DNA from: Methylobacterium sp. Leaf118
GTDB lineage: Bacteria; Pseudomonadota; Alphaproteobacteria; Rhizobiales; Beijerinckiaceae
Direction: 5' to 3'
DNA: 60,621 nucleotides
Assembly (NCBI RefSeq): GCF_920984675.1
Contig: NZ_CAKLBV010000027.1
Coordinates: 1-60,621 of the forward strand
The notes under the pieces are model-generated. The model saw only the letters and a list, made by a program, of their open reading frames with translations. It made no database searches and had not been told where the DNA came from. Below, in pieces: positions 25,999 through 35,543 of this stretch; positions within the stretch are counted from its first letter, which is position 1; each line of letters opens with the position of its first letter. The translations under genes and the position numbers were made by a program.

Positions 25999-26880
25999 TC
26001 ACCCCTCGCCGCCGACCCAGAGGACGGGAACGAAGCTGTAGCCGGCGCCGTCACGGGCGACGTGCCCGAGGGCCGGAAACTCAAGATGCGAGCCGCCGAT
26101 CAGCGTCCCCTCGGTCGCGACCTCGTCGAGGATGCGCGTGCGGGTCGCCCGGGCCTGATCGCCATCGACGTCGAAGGCGACACCCGCCTCCGGTCGCTTG
26201 AACTGGATCGCCGGCATGTGCACCACGTCGGTCCACATCAGGAGCGCCTTGTCCCCGGAGACGATCCGCATGCCGCAATGACCCGGCGTGTGCCCGGGCA
26301 GCGGCACGGCGGTGATGCCAGGCACCAGTTCGCCACCCTCGTGGCGGCGGATCCGGGCACCGTAGGGCGCCACCGCCTTGCGGGCGTTCTCGAAATACGG
26401 CCTGGCCGCCTCGGGCGCCCGGGAGAGCGCCTCGTCGGGCAGCCAGTGGGCCGCCTCGTCGGCATGCACCACCAGTTCGGCGTTCGGATAGGCGGCGCTG
26501 CCGTCCTGGGTCACCAGCCCGCCCGCATGGTCGGGATGGAGATGGGTCAGCAGCACCGTCTCGATCGACTCCGGCGCAATGCCGGCCAGGGCGAGCGCGG
26601 CGGGCACCCGGCCCATCGTCGCGGGGCCGAAATGTCCGTAGCCGGAATCGATCAGCACCGGCTTGCGGCCGGCGCCGGTCACCACGAACGCGTTGAGCGT
26701 GACGACCGGAGCCTCGCTGCGGAAGCCCGCGCGCTGGAGCGCGCCGGCCTCCTCCTGCGGGATGCCGGTGACGAGGTCGAGCGAGCCCTGAAACCAGCCG
26801 TCGTTGAGCGCGGTGACCGTGAGGTCGCCGAGGGTCCAACGTAGCACGCCGGGTAGGGGCTTGTTCGATCCGTCCGCCAT
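25999..26880 (-). CDS. MBL-fold metallo-hydrolase inserted between rpsK and rpoA
   Basis: The 293-residue protein has the metallo-beta-lactamase-fold zinc motif THLHPDHAGG at 112-121. Further ligands lie in LPGHTPGHCG, WTDVVH and GSHLEF, so the di-metal site looks complete. The N-terminal LGDLTVTALNDGWF is typical of the quorum-quenching lactonase/alkylsulfatase-like branch, but the substrate cannot be read from the sequence. It lies on the operon strand, 37 bp after rpsK and 97 bp before rpoA. It is thus probably co-transcribed with ribosomal genes. That position is unusual. Confidence 0.9.
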   Translation of the reverse strand: MADGSNKPLPGVLRWTLGDLTVTALNDGWFQGSLDLVTGIPQEEAGALQRAGFRSEAPVVTLNAFVVTGAGRKPVLIDSGYGHFGPATMGRVPAALALAGIAPESIETVLLTHLHPDHAGGLVTQDGSAAYPNAELVVHADEAAHWLPDEALSRAPEAARPYFENARKAVAPYGARIRRHEGGELVPGITAVPLPGHTPGHCGMRIVSGDKALLMWTDVVHMPAIQFKRPEAGVAFDVDGDQARATRTRILDEVATEGTLIGGSHLEFPALGHVARDGAGYSFVPVLWVGGEG

Positions 26881-26917
26881 AGGCTTCTCCGCTCCGCGGT
26901 CGCTCCGGTTCGCCGTA

Positions 26918-27307
26918 TCAGACGCGACGGCGCTTGCGCGGGCGGCAGCCGTTATGCGGAATCGAGGTCACGTCGCGGATCGAGGTCACCGTGAAGCCGG
27001 CAGCCTGGAGCGCGCGGAGCGCCGATTCACGGCCCGAACCGGGGCCCGAGACCTCGACCTCGAGGGTGCGCATGCCATGCTCGGAGGCCTTGCGGGCGGC
27101 GTCCTCGGCGGCGACCTGGGCGGCGTACGGGGTCGACTTGCGCGAGCCCTTGAAGCCCATCGCGCCGGCGGACGACCACGAGATCGTGTTGCCCTGCGCG
27201 TCGGTGATGGTGATCATCGTGTTGTTGAACGAGGCAGCCACGTGCGCCACGCCCGAGACGATGTTCTTGCGTTCGCGCCGGCGGACGCGGGTCGGTTCCT
27301 TGGCCAT
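26918..27307 (-). CDS. rpsK: 30S ribosomal protein S11
   Basis: The 129-residue protein starts [16 protein letters not shown] and contains [37 protein letters not shown], and the C-terminal [21 protein letters not shown]11 sits on the 30S platform. A possible start seven codons upstream is less family-like. It follows rpsM after a long 169-bp spacer. Confidence 0.98.
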
Positions 27308-27476
27308 TGTTTCGCTCTGGTCCTTCAATCACGCCCGTATTTCCAGGCGCTCGGGATTCTTTTGGGATTTGGCGGCGCGACCTTGGACGGTCGTTCCGCC
27401 TGTGCCGGCCCCGTAGCGGGACACCCGGCGCGACGCGAAGGAGGCCGAGCGAAGCACGGCCTTCCAATGCCAAAAA

Positions 27477-27845
27477 TTACTTCTTCTTGCCGGCGATCGG
27501 CTTCGCCTTGCCCTTGCGGGTACGGGCGTTGGTGTGGGTGCGCTGGCCGCGGACCGGGAGCTGCTTGCGGTGACGGAGACCACGGTAGCAGCCGAGATCC
27601 ATCAGGCGCTTGATGTTCATCGACACGTCGCGGCGCAGGTCGCCCTCGACCATGTAATCGCGGTCGATGGTCTCGCGGATCTGGAGCACCTCGGCATCGG
27701 TGAGCTGGTTCACGCGACGCTCGGCCGGGATCCCGACCTTCTCGGTGATCTCCTCGGCCTTCTTCGGACCGATGCCGTGGATGTACTGAAGCGCGATGAC
27801 GACGCGCTTGGCGGTCGGGATGTTGACGCCTGCGATACGGGCCAA
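27477..27845 (-). CDS. rpsM: 30S ribosomal protein S13
   Basis: The 122-residue protein has [20 protein letters not shown] at the N-terminus, [10 protein letters not shown], and the C-terminal [21 protein letters not shown]13 contacts the tRNAs and the large subunit in the head bridge. No ATG fits; the family start coincides with a TTG at 27845, preceded by GGAGAG 6 nt upstream, so I call a TTG start. It is 232 bp downstream of adk. Confidence 0.97.
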   Translation of the reverse strand: MARIAGVNIPTAKRVVIALQYIHGIGPKKAEEITEKVGIPAERRVNQLTDAEVLQIRETIDRDYMVEGDLRRDVSMNIKRLMDLGCYRGLRHRKQLPVRGQRTHTNARTRKGKAKPIAGKKK

Positions 27846-28077
27846 GATGATCTCTCCATGGGGCGGACCCTGACGGCCCGCAATCACTGCGAAGATGCGC
27901 GTCCGGTGGAGGCCGGCCCCTGCGCACCCGCCCGAAACGACAAATCGGCCCGCGAGCGCCCCTTCAAGGCACTGTCGGACCAGATCCCGCTTGAGCGAAG
28001 GGGGCCCGCCTAGCGCAGGCGCGCCCCCCTGTCAACGACCTCATACCGCGCTGCGGCGAAGGAACGGCGCGTCGGGC

Positions 28078-28680
28078 CTACGAAACCGCCTTCTCGCGAT
28101 ACGACTGGAGCAACGCGGTCACGTCGCCGGTCACCTCGTCGATCGGCTTCATGCCGTCGATCTTCCGCAGCAGGCCGGTGCCGGCATAGTAATCCGACAG
28201 GGGCGCCGTCTGCTTCCGGTAGGCCTCGAGACGGGTCTTGAAGACCTCGGGGGTGTCGTCCTTGCGCACGGGCTGACCGCGGGCCGCGGTCTCCTCGGCA
28301 CGCCGGGCGATGCGGCCGACCAGGGCGTTCTCGTCGACGACGAACTCGACCACCGCGTCCAGCGCGATGCCCTTGTCGGCGAGCATCCGGTCGAGGGCCT
28401 TGGCCTGTTCCACGGTGCGCGGGAACCCGTCGAGGATGAAGCCGGACTTGGCGTCGGCCTCCTCCACGCGGTCGGCGACAATGCCGACGACCACCGCGTC
28501 CGGCACGAGGCCGCCGCTCTCCATGATCGACTTCGCCTCGAGCCCGACCGGCGTGCCGGCGGCCACGGCCGCGCGCAGCATGTCGCCCGTGGAGAGCTGC
28601 GGGATGCCGTAGCGTTCCACGATGCGCTCGGATTGCGTGCCCTTGCCCGCCCCCGGCGGTCCGAGCAGGATGATCCGCAT
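28078..28680 (-). CDS. adk: Adenylate kinase
   Basis: Adk interconverts ATP + AMP and 2 ADP. The 200-residue protein has P-loop [22 protein letters not shown], the AMP-binding [10 protein letters not shown] and [17 protein letters not shown]. The LID region is the short form: a few residues between [20 protein letters not shown], without zinc-binding Cys. That is normal for alphaproteobacteria. Its place between secY and rpsM in the spc operon is conserved. Confidence 0.98.
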   Translation of the reverse strand: MRIILLGPPGAGKGTQSERIVERYGIPQLSTGDMLRAAVAAGTPVGLEAKSIMESGGLVPDAVVVGIVADRVEEADAKSGFILDGFPRTVEQAKALDRMLADKGIALDAVVEFVVDENALVGRIARRAEETAARGQPVRKDDTPEVFKTRLEAYRKQTAPLSDYYAGTGLLRKIDGMKPIDEVTGDVTALLQSYREKAVS

Positions 28681-28830
28681 GACGTCTCCTCGTCGTCAGG
28701 GCCCGGCACCGGGCTCGTTCTTCCGTCCCGGCCTCCTCCCGCGGAGCGAGGCCGGTCTCACTTCACTGTGATGCGAGAATTCGGCGCTCCCGTCCATCGA
28801 ACCTTTGGACGGGACGCGCCTGAAGCGGGA

Positions 28831-30180
28831 TTAGCGTCGCCGGGCGCCCGTGGTCGAGGCGCCGCGCAGCTTGGCCTTCTTCACGAGCCCCTCGTACTGG
28901 TGCGCCATCAGGTGCCCGTGGATCTGCGCCACGGTGTCCATGGTGACCGAGACCACGATGAGCAGCGAGGTGCCGCCGAAGCCCAACGCCGCCGAGGTGT
29001 AGGAGGCGACGATCTCGGGCACGAGGCAGACGAAGGTCAGGTAGCCGGCGCCGATCACCGTGATGCGGGTCAGCACCTTGTCGATGAAGGCCGCGGTGCG
29101 CTCGCCCGGGCGAATGCCGGGGATGAAGCCGCCATGCTTCTTCAGGTTGTCGGCGGTCTCCTGCGGGTTGAAGACGACCGCCGTGTAGAAGAACGTGAAG
29201 AAGATGATCAGGGCGGCGTAGGCCACCATGTAGAGCGGCCGGCCGTGGCCGAGATAGGCCGTCAGCGTGCCGAGGATGCCGGTCGAGCCCTGGTTCGCCG
29301 AGAAGCTCGCGATCGTGGTCGGCAGAAGCAGCAGGGACGAGGCGAAGATCGGCGGGATCACGCCCGAGGTGTTGAGCTTGAGCGGCAGGAACGAGGTCTG
29401 GCCCTCGTACATGCGGTTACCGACCTGGCGCTTGGGGTAGTTGATCAGGAGCCGGCGCTGGGCGCGCTCCATGAACACGATGAAGTAGACCAGCCCGACC
29501 GCCGCGAGGCCGGCCCCGAGCAGGATCGCCGGCGAGAGGGCGCCGGTACGGGTCAGTTCGAGGGCGCCGAAGATCGAGGCCGGGAGGTGGGCGACGATGC
29601 CGGCGAAGATGATGAGCGAGGAGCCGTTGCCGATGCCGCGGGCCGTGATCTGCTCGCCGATCCACATCAGGAACAGGGTGCCGCCGGTCAGCGTCACCAC
29701 GGTCGACAGGATGAAGAACGGTCCGGGCGCGATGACCGCGTTGGAGCCCTGCAGGCCGAAGGCGATGCCCCAGGACTGGACCAGCGCCAGCACCACCGTG
29801 AGGTAGCGGGTATACTGGTTGATGACCTTGCGGCCGGATTCGCCCTCCTTCTTCAGCGCCTCGAGGCTCGGAACCACCGAGGTGAGGAGCTGAACGATGA
29901 TCGAGGCCGAGATGTAGGGCATGATGTTGAGCGCGAAGACCGCCATGCGCTCCACCGCCCCGCCCGAGAACATGTTGAACAGGCCGAGCACGCCGCCGGC
30001 CTGGTTCTGGAAGTTGCGGGCGAACTGCTCCGGGTCGATGCCGGGGATCGGAATGTAGGTGCCAAGGCGGAACACGATCAGCGCGCCCAGGGTGAACCAG
30101 ATGCGCTTCTTGAGTTCGTCGGCCTTGGCGATGGCGCCGAAATTCAGGTTGGCGGCGAGCTGCTCGGCGGCTGAGGCCAT
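28831..30180 (-). CDS. secY: Protein translocase subunit SecY
   Basis: SecY forms the channel for Sec-dependent protein export. The 449-residue protein has ten predicted membrane helices. Markers are RLGTYIPIPGID, the plug region GGAVERMAVFALNIMPYISA, and the cytosolic loops RRLLINYPKRQVG and FNPQETADNLKKHGGFIPGI. I start at the ATG at 30180 (MASAAEQLAANLNFG). The 171-bp spacer upstream contains a strong hairpin. It precedes adk by 150 bp. Confidence 0.98.
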   Translation of the reverse strand: MASAAEQLAANLNFGAIAKADELKKRIWFTLGALIVFRLGTYIPIPGIDPEQFARNFQNQAGGVLGLFNMFSGGAVERMAVFALNIMPYISASIIVQLLTSVVPSLEALKKEGESGRKVINQYTRYLTVVLALVQSWGIAFGLQGSNAVIAPGPFFILSTVVTLTGGTLFLMWIGEQITARGIGNGSSLIIFAGIVAHLPASIFGALELTRTGALSPAILLGAGLAAVGLVYFIVFMERAQRRLLINYPKRQVGNRMYEGQTSFLPLKLNTSGVIPPIFASSLLLLPTTIASFSANQGSTGILGTLTAYLGHGRPLYMVAYAALIIFFTFFYTAVVFNPQETADNLKKHGGFIPGIRPGERTAAFIDKVLTRITVIGAGYLTFVCLVPEIVASYTSAALGFGGTSLLIVVSVTMDTVAQIHGHLMAHQYEGLVKKAKLRGASTTGARRR

Positions 30181-30292
30181 GTCACGATTCCTAGAGCATC
30201 GGCCCAAAAGGTGGACATCGACTCGCGAGCGGAGCCGATGCGGCACTGAGAGGCGTCATGTCCCGGGTCGTCTCGGACGGTCCCGGAATGCG

Positions 30293-30329
30293 GAAGCGGC
30301 GGCCGCGTGCGAGCACGGGCCGCCGCTTC
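30293..30329 (-). other. Strong stem-loop in the rplO-secY spacer
   Basis: The arms GAAGCGGCGGCC and GGCCGCCGCTTC (12 bp, perfect) enclose a further small inverted repeat CGTGC-GA-GCACG, making one long hairpin. It lies 23 bp past the rplO stop and 113 bp before secY. No T-run follows on the minus strand, so it looks less like a full terminator. It may be an attenuator, an mRNA-end stabiliser or an RNase III site. Role is inferred. Confidence 0.6.
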
Positions 30330-30351
30330 GGCGTTCGATTTAAGGGTCGGT

Positions 30352-30861
30352 TCAGGCCGACGCAACCGCGCTGTCGGGCGTGCCGCGGTGGGCGACGCCG
30401 GCGGCGAAGGTGGTGGTGACCGAGCCGCCGGCCTTCTCGACGGCCTCGATGGCCGACTTGGAAGCGCGTGTGATCTCGAAACTGAGCTTCGCCGTCAGCT
30501 CGCCGACGCCGAGCAGCTTCACGCCGTCGCGGGCCCGGGAGATGATCCCGGCCTGGACGAGGGCATCGACCGTCACGGTGGCGTTGGCGTCGAGCTTGCC
30601 GGCATCCACCGCTTGCTGGACGCGACCGAGGTTCACCTCGTTCAGGTCGTGGGCGTGGATGTTGTTGAAGCCGCGCTTCGGCAGGCGACGGTGGAGCGGC
30701 ATCTGGCCGCCCTCGAAGCCCTTGATGGACACGCCGGTGCGGGCCTTCTGACCCTTCACGCCGCGTCCCGCGGTCTTGCCCTTGCCGGAGCCGATGCCCC
30801 GGCCGACGCGCATGCGGGCCTTCACGGCCCCTTCATTGTCGCGGATCTCGTTGAGCTTCAT
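30352..30861 (-). CDS. rplO: 50S ribosomal protein L15
   Basis: The 169-residue protein begins [20 protein letters not shown] and has the signature [20 protein letters not shown] plus [19 protein letters not shown]15 is a late-assembly 23S-binding protein. It lies 13 bp after rpmD. Confidence 0.98.
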   Translation of the reverse strand: MKLNEIRDNEGAVKARMRVGRGIGSGKGKTAGRGVKGQKARTGVSIKGFEGGQMPLHRRLPKRGFNNIHAHDLNEVNLGRVQQAVDAGKLDANATVTVDALVQAGIISRARDGVKLLGVGELTAKLSFEITRASKSAIEAVEKAGGSVTTTFAAGVAHRGTPDSAVASA

Positions 30862-30874
30862 GGGTAAGCCCTCC

Positions 30875-31069
30875 TCACGCCGCGGCGTCGTCGAGGACGC
30901 GCACGAGATGCGCGACCTTGCGGATCATGCCGCGAACCGAGGGAGTGTCCTCCAGCTCGGCGACGCGGTGCAGCTTGTTCAGCTTGAGGCCGATCAGCGT
31001 CGCACGCTGGGAGGCCTCGCGGCGGATCGGCGAGCCGATCTGCTCGACGCGGACAGTCTTGTTTGCCAT
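30875..31069 (-). CDS. rpmD: 50S ribosomal protein L30
   Basis: The 64-residue protein matches L30: [20 protein letters not shown], then [20 protein letters not shown] and [12 protein letters not shown]. It is between rpsE and rplO with 12-13-bp gaps, as in other spc operons. Confidence 0.97.
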   Translation of the reverse strand: MANKTVRVEQIGSPIRREASQRATLIGLKLNKLHRVAELEDTPSVRGMIRKVAHLVRVLDDAAA

Positions 31070-31081
31070 GCTGCCCTCCCC

Positions 31082-31660
31082 TTACGCCACAGCGGCTTCG
31101 GAGGCGTCGGCCGGGTCGGAATCGCGGCGGCGGGCCTGGAGGGCCGACACCTTGAGACCGCGACGGGCCGCGACCGAACGCGGGCTGTCCTCGTTCTTGA
31201 GCGCGTCGAAGGTGGCGCGCACGAGGTTGTAGGGGTTGGACGAGCCGAGCGACTTGGCGACGACGTCCTGCATGCCGAGGGTCTCGAACACGGCACGCAT
31301 CGGGCCGCCGGCGATGATGCCGGTGCCCTGCGGGGCCGCGCGAAGGATGACCTTGCCGGCGCCGTGGCGGCCGTTGACGTCGTGGTGCAGGGTGCGGCCC
31401 TCACGCAGGCTGACCCGGATGAGGCCACGCTTGGCCGCCTCGGTCGCCTTGCGGATCGCCTCCGGCACCTCACGGGCCTTGCCGTGACCGAAGCCGACGC
31501 GGCCCTTCTGGTCGCCGACGACGACGAGCGCCGCGAAGCCGAAGCGACGGCCGCCCTTCACCACCTTGGCGACGCGGTTGATGTGGACGAGCTTGTCCAC
31601 GAACTCGCTGTCGCGCTCCTCGCGGTCGTCGCGGCGACGACCCTCGCGTTCACGTGCCAT
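31082..31660 (-). CDS. rpsE: 30S ribosomal protein S5
   Basis: The 192-residue protein has the S5 RNA-binding domain ([20 protein letters not shown]), [19 protein letters not shown], and the C-terminal [21 protein letters not shown]5 secures decoding fidelity. The N-terminal extension [17 protein letters not shown] is very charged, as in many alphaproteobacteria. It is separated from rplR by an 89-bp spacer with two hairpins. Confidence 0.98.
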   Translation of the reverse strand: MAREREGRRRDDREERDSEFVDKLVHINRVAKVVKGGRRFGFAALVVVGDQKGRVGFGHGKAREVPEAIRKATEAAKRGLIRVSLREGRTLHHDVNGRHGAGKVILRAAPQGTGIIAGGPMRAVFETLGMQDVVAKSLGSSNPYNLVRATFDALKNEDSPRSVAARRGLKVSALQARRRDSDPADASEAAVA

Positions 31661-31686
31661 TCTTGTGTTCCTATGATCTCACTGAC

Positions 31687-31741
31687 GCGAGCCCGAAGGC
31701 CCGCTCGCTCGATGGCTTCCCTCCCGGCGACGGGAGGGAAG
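31687..31741. other. Two tandem hairpins in the rplR-rpsE spacer
   Basis: The first inverted repeat is GCGAGC (31687-31692) with GCTCGC (31703-31708). The second is a perfect 10-bp stem, CTTCCCTCCC (31716-31725) and GGGAGGGAAG (31732-31741), with loop GGCGAC. They fill most of the gap between two ribosomal genes that elsewhere are separated by few bases. No T-run follows. They may tune downstream expression or mark a processing site. Confidence 0.55.
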
Positions 31742-31749
31742 ACGCGTCC

Positions 31750-32112
31750 TCAGAAGTCCAGGCCACCCTCGCGGGCCGCGTCGGCTAGAGCCTTGACGCG
31801 TCCGTGGAAGATGTAGCCCGAGCGGTCGAAGACGACCTTGGTGACGCCCGCGGCCTTGGCCCGCTCGGCGACGAGCTTGCCGACCGCCTCGGCCGCCGCC
31901 TTGTCGGCACCGGTCTTGAGGCTGGCGCGCAGATCCTTTTCGAGGCTCGAGGCCGCGGCGAGCGTACGGCCCGCGGCGTCGTCGATGACCTGGACGTAGA
32001 TCTGCTTGGACGAGCGAAACACCGACAGCCGCGGACGGCCGTTGGCGGTGGCTCGAAGGGCCCGACGGACCCGCGCCTTGCGGCGCAGGAGGGCTTCGTT
32101 CTTGTTCGACAT
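31750..32112 (-). CDS. rplR: 50S ribosomal protein L18
   Basis: The 120-residue protein begins [20 protein letters not shown] and contains [20 protein letters not shown] and the C-terminal [21 protein letters not shown]18 binds 5S rRNA. It follows rplF by 12 bp. Confidence 0.98.
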   Translation of the reverse strand: MSNKNEALLRRKARVRRALRATANGRPRLSVFRSSKQIYVQVIDDAAGRTLAAASSLEKDLRASLKTGADKAAAEAVGKLVAERAKAAGVTKVVFDRSGYIFHGRVKALADAAREGGLDF

Positions 32113-32124
32113 GAATCGCCCCCC

Positions 32125-32658
32125 TTACTTCTTCTTGCCTTCCTTACGGAAGATGAACTCGCCCGCGTACTTGACGCCCTTGCCCTTGTAGGGCTCGGGG
32201 CCACGATAGTCGCGAATTTCGGCCGCAACCTGACCGACACGCTGCCGGTCGATGCCCGACACCACGATCTCCGTGGGCTTGGGCGTCACGATGGTGATGC
32301 CGGCCGGGATCTCGTATTCGATGTCGTGGCTGTAGCCGAGCGAGAGCTTCAGCGCCTTGCCGGCCATCGCGGCGCGGTAGCCGACGCCGGTGATCTCCAG
32401 CTTCTTCTCGAAGCCCTTGGAGACGCCCTCGACGAGGTTCGCCACCTGGGCGCGCGAGGTGCCCCACAGGGAGCGGGCCTGCTTCGACTGGTCCTTGGGC
32501 TGCACCGAGACGGCGCCGTCCTTGAACTCGACGTTCACCTGGGCCGGCACGACGAACTGCAGTTCGCCCTTGGAGCCCTTCATCTTGACCGTCTGACCCG
32601 TGACCGTGGCGGTGACGCCGGCGGGGACGGGGACGGGCTTCTTGCCTACGCGAGACAT
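32125..32658 (-). CDS. rplF: 50S ribosomal protein L6
   Basis: The 177-residue protein starts [14 protein letters not shown] and has the L6 signature [20 protein letters not shown] near the C-terminus. The two RNA-binding repeats are evident. The open frame extends upstream into rpsH, but the ATG at 32658 matches homologues. It follows rpsH by 16 bp. Confidence 0.98.
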   Translation of the reverse strand: MSRVGKKPVPVPAGVTATVTGQTVKMKGSKGELQFVVPAQVNVEFKDGAVSVQPKDQSKQARSLWGTSRAQVANLVEGVSKGFEKKLEITGVGYRAAMAGKALKLSLGYSHDIEYEIPAGITIVTPKPTEIVVSGIDRQRVGQVAAEIRDYRGPEPYKGKGVKYAGEFIFRKEGKKK

Positions 32659-32674
32659 TGAGCTGTCCTCCGGA

Positions 32675-33070
32675 TCAGAACACCTTGCAGAGCACTTCAC
32701 CGCCGACGTTGCGCTCGCGCGCCTCGTGATCGGCCATGACACCCTGCGGAGTGGAGATGATGGTCACGCCGAGGCCATCGGCGACCCGCGGCAGCTCGCC
32801 CACCGACGAGTAGACGCGGCGGCCCGGCTTCGACACGCGCTTGATCTCCCGGATGACCGGGCGACCGTCGTAGTACTTGAGTTCGATCGCGAACTCGGTG
32901 CGGCCGTTACCGAGGTCCGACACCGCGTAGTCGCGGATGTAGCCCTCGGACTTCAGGACGTCGAGAACCGAGGCGCGCAGACGCGAGCCCGGGGTCTGGA
33001 CGACGTTGCGACGGCGCGACTGGCCGTTGCGGATGCGGGTGAGCATGTCACCCACGGGATCGTTCACCAT
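32675..33070 (-). CDS. rpsH: 30S ribosomal protein S8
   Basis: The 131-residue protein begins [20 protein letters not shown] and ends with the S8 signature region [31 protein letters not shown]8 binds the central domain of 16S rRNA and in E. coli also represses the spc mRNA. It follows rpsN by 12 bp. Confidence 0.98.
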   Translation of the reverse strand: MVNDPVGDMLTRIRNGQSRRRNVVQTPGSRLRASVLDVLKSEGYIRDYAVSDLGNGRTEFAIELKYYDGRPVIREIKRVSKPGRRVYSSVGELPRVADGLGVTIISTPQGVMADHEARERNVGGEVLCKVF

Positions 33071-33082
33071 GGATGCCTCCCC

Positions 33083-33388
33083 TTACCAGCTGGACTTCAC
33101 GAGACCCGGGATCAGACCCCGGTTGCCGAGCTCCCGCAGAGCGACGCGCGAGACGCCGAGCTTGCGGTAGTAGGCGCGCGGGCGGCCGGTCATCTCGCAG
33201 CGGTTGCGGATGCGGGTGGCCGACGAGTTGCGCGGCAGCTCGGCGAGCTTGAGGCGCGCCTCGAAGCGCTCCTCCATCTCGCGGGACTCGTCGTTGGCGA
33301 TGGCGAGCAGAGCCTTGCGCTTCTCGGCGAAGCGCTTGACCAGCTCCTTGCGGTGGTTGTTCTTTTCGACTGAGCTCTTCTTAGCCAT
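33083..33388 (-). CDS. rpsN: 30S ribosomal protein S14
   Basis: The 101-residue protein is the long, zinc-free form (no CxxC pair). It shows [20 protein letters not shown] at the start, [20 protein letters not shown] in the centre and [20 protein letters not shown] near the end. It lies between rplE (49 bp) and rpsH. Confidence 0.98.
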   Translation of the reverse strand: MAKKSSVEKNNHRKELVKRFAEKRKALLAIANDESREMEERFEARLKLAELPRNSSATRIRNRCEMTGRPRAYYRKLGVSRVALRELGNRGLIPGLVKSSW

Positions 33389-33437
33389 GTCTTCTCTCTC
33401 CGGTGTCCGCGTCTAAGCGGCGCTGCATGAGCGCGGC

Positions 33438-34004
33438 TTACTGCCGGAACGGGAACTTGAAGTGGGCGAGGAGCGCCTTGGCCTCCTCGTCGGTGGTGGC
33501 GCTCGTCTGGACGACGATGTCCATGCCCCAGGTCTGCTCCGCCTTGTCGTAGGAGATCTCCGGGAACACGAGGTGCTCCTTGAGGCCCATGGCGTAGTTG
33601 CCGCGGCCGTCGAAGGAGCGCGGGTTCAGGCCGCGGAAGTCGCGCACGCGCGGCAGCGCGATCGTAACGAGACGGTCCATGAACTCGTACATGCGCGCCT
33701 TGCGCAGGGTCACCTTGCAGCCGATCGGCATGCCCTCGCGGACCTTGAAGGTCGCGATCGCCTTGCGGGCGCGGGTGATGACCGGCTTTTGACCGGCGAT
33801 GAGAGCGAGATCGCCCGCCGCAACGGTGGCCTTCTTCGAATCCGCGGTGGACTCGCCGACGCCCATGTTGATGACGATCTTCTCGATCTGCGGCACCTGC
33901 ATCGGGTTCTTGTACCCGAACTGCTCGATGAGCTTCTGCCGGACGACCTCGTCGTAATGCTTGCGCAGACGCGGGACGTAGGCGTTCTTGTCGGCCTCAG
34001 CCAT
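33438..34004 (-). CDS. rplE: 50S ribosomal protein L5
   Basis: The 188-residue protein starts [20 protein letters not shown]. It contains [35 protein letters not shown] and the C-terminal [21 protein letters not shown]5 binds 5S rRNA and contacts P-site tRNA. Its ATG overlaps the end of rplX by 8 bp, which suggests translational coupling. Confidence 0.98.
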   Translation of the reverse strand: MAEADKNAYVPRLRKHYDEVVRQKLIEQFGYKNPMQVPQIEKIVINMGVGESTADSKKATVAAGDLALIAGQKPVITRARKAIATFKVREGMPIGCKVTLRKARMYEFMDRLVTIALPRVRDFRGLNPRSFDGRGNYAMGLKEHLVFPEISYDKAEQTWGMDIVVQTSATTDEEAKALLAHFKFPFRQ

Positions 34005-34311
34005 CGATCTGATCCCCCGTGGTCTTGGCGAACCGGACCTTGCGCCCGTCGTCGAGGATGCGGAAACCCACGCGGGTCGGCTTGCCGTTGGCATCGGCGA
34101 CCGCGATGTTGGAGAGCTGGATCGCAGCTTCCTTGGAAATGATGCCGCCTTCGGCGTTCTGGGTCTGCTTCTGGTGCTTCTTGACCAGATTGACGCCGCG
34201 CACGAAGGCCTTGCCGTCCTTCGGCAGCACCTGGATGACCTCGCCGGAGCGACCCGCGTCGCGGCCGGTGAGGACGACGACCGTGTCGCCCTTCTTGATC
34301 TTGGCGGCCAT
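33997..34311 (-). CDS. rplX: 50S ribosomal protein L24
   Basis: The 104-residue protein begins [20 protein letters not shown], the KOW-motif start of L24, and contains [12 protein letters not shown] and the [20 protein letters not shown] stretch. It shares one base with the rplN stop (TGATG) and overlaps rplE by 8 bp, giving a tightly coupled trio. A GTG one codon earlier is possible. Confidence 0.98.
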   Translation of the reverse strand: MAAKIKKGDTVVVLTGRDAGRSGEVIQVLPKDGKAFVRGVNLVKKHQKQTQNAEGGIISKEAAIQLSNIAVADANGKPTRVGFRILDDGRKVRFAKTTGDQIDG

Positions 34312-34679
34312 CACAGCACCTCAGGAGCGAGCGAGATGATCTTCATGTGGTTGCGGGCGCGCAGCTCGCGCGGCACCGGCCCGAAGATGCGGGTGCCGAC
34401 CGGCTCCTTCTGATTGTTGATCAGAACGGCGGCGTTCTTGTCGAAGCGGATGACGGAGCCGTCGGCGCGCTTCACGTCCTTGGCGGTGCGCACGACGACC
34501 GCCTTCATGACGTCGCCCTTCTTCACGCGGCCGCGCGGGATCGCCTCCTTGACGGAGACGACGATGATGTCGCCGACGCCGGCATACTTGCGCTTGGACC
34601 CGCCGAGCACCTTGATGCACATCACGCGGCGCGCACCCGAGTTGTCGGCGACGTCCAGATTCGTCTGCATCTGGATCAC
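34311..34679 (-). CDS. rplN: 50S ribosomal protein L14
   Basis: The 122-residue protein matches L14: [20 protein letters not shown], then [20 protein letters not shown] and [20 protein letters not shown]. The start is GTG at 34679 ([12 protein letters not shown]), with AGGAAAGG upstream. It is the first gene of this cluster; the gene that usually precedes it, rpsQ, is absent here, and a 363-bp divergent spacer follows instead. Confidence 0.97.
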   Translation of the reverse strand: MIQMQTNLDVADNSGARRVMCIKVLGGSKRKYAGVGDIIVVSVKEAIPRGRVKKGDVMKAVVVRTAKDVKRADGSVIRFDKNAAVLINNQKEPVGTRIFGPVPRELRARNHMKIISLAPEVL

Positions 34680-35042
34680 GGGAGTGACCTTTCCTGGTTT
34701 CAGGCGGGTTTCCGCACGCGGACGGTATTGCCCGGCGGACGACGCCTGATGGGGACTTGACGTCCCCGGATGTAACGAACCGCGCAAACGGCGTCGTGAG
34801 ACGCCGGCGCGGTCACCGCGTTGGGAGGGTGCGAACACCCTTGCCGAATGTCGCGAAGGCCGGCCGCATACTACGGCGCGAGAGCGGGCGCAAGGTCTCC
34901 CGCGGCAGACCGACCCACCACCGTCGGTCCGGACGCGGTCCGTGATCGCCTGCGGCCAATCGCGACAAGCCCCCCGGACCCGGTTCAGGATCGGGCCCGC
35001 CGCCTGCTAGAGAAGGGCGGTCCGTCAACCGTCGGCCCGGCC
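34680..35042. other. Divergent promoter region between rplN and mmcB; no gene seen
   Basis: This 363-bp stretch separates the minus-strand ribosomal operon from the plus-strand mmcB gene. The minus strand shows no S17, L29 or other ribosomal reading. A perfect small hairpin GGGGAC-TTGAC-GTCCCC lies at 34751-34767, about 72 bp before rplN on its leader side. The ribosomal operon promoter must lie in or near this stretch, but I cannot name -35/-10 elements with confidence. Confidence 0.5.
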
Positions 35043-35528
35043 ATGTCCCCAGCTCTCGCGCATCTCGTCTTGCCGCCCGACCGCCGCCAGTCGCCGACGG
35101 CGCTGCAGGTCCAGCGCGGGGTGCGCCGCCTCTTCTCCGAGATGGGCTGCGTCTCCCTGCCGGAATTCTCCCTCGCCAACGGGCGCCGGGCCGACGTGAT
35201 CGCCCTGTGCGGCGCAGGGCGCCTCACTATCGTCGAGATCAAGTCGAGCGTGGCCGACTTCCGGGCCGATCGCAAATGGCCGGAGTACCGCGACTATTGC
35301 GACCGGTTCTTCTTCGCGATTCCCGAGACGGTGCCGGAGAGCCTGATCCCCGAGGAATGCGGGTTGATCGTCGCCGACGCCTTCGGCGCGGCGGTTTTGC
35401 GGGCGCCGCTGGAACACCCGCTGAGCGGGCCACGGCGCAAGGCCGTGACCCTCCGCTTCGCCCATGCGGCGGCGGGCCTCCTCCACGCTCTGGCCGATCC
35501 GGGTGCGATTCGCGAAGGTGCGCTCTGA
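35043..35528 (+). CDS. mmcB: MmcB family DNA repair protein
   Basis: The 161-residue protein has a PD-(D/E)XK-like nuclease core: SLPEFSLANGRRADVIALCG, then IVEIKSSVADFRADRKWPEY. The D and the ExK (EIK) residues fit the catalytic pattern. In Caulobacter, MmcB is part of the mitomycin-C response under LexA-type control. I see no LexA box in front of it here. The ATG at 35043 (MSPALAHLVLPPDRR) is chosen over the long upstream extension, which is not protein-like. Confidence 0.88.
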   Translation: MSPALAHLVLPPDRRQSPTALQVQRGVRRLFSEMGCVSLPEFSLANGRRADVIALCGAGRLTIVEIKSSVADFRADRKWPEYRDYCDRFFFAIPETVPESLIPEECGLIVADAFGAAVLRAPLEHPLSGPRRKAVTLRFAHAAAGLLHALADPGAIREGAL

Positions 35529-35543
35529 GGCGTCCGCGCCTCG

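Noticed and set aside
34680..34838. rpsQ (S17) upstream of rplN
   Set aside because: The minus-strand reading there is Arg/Pro/Ser-rich without S17 motifs.
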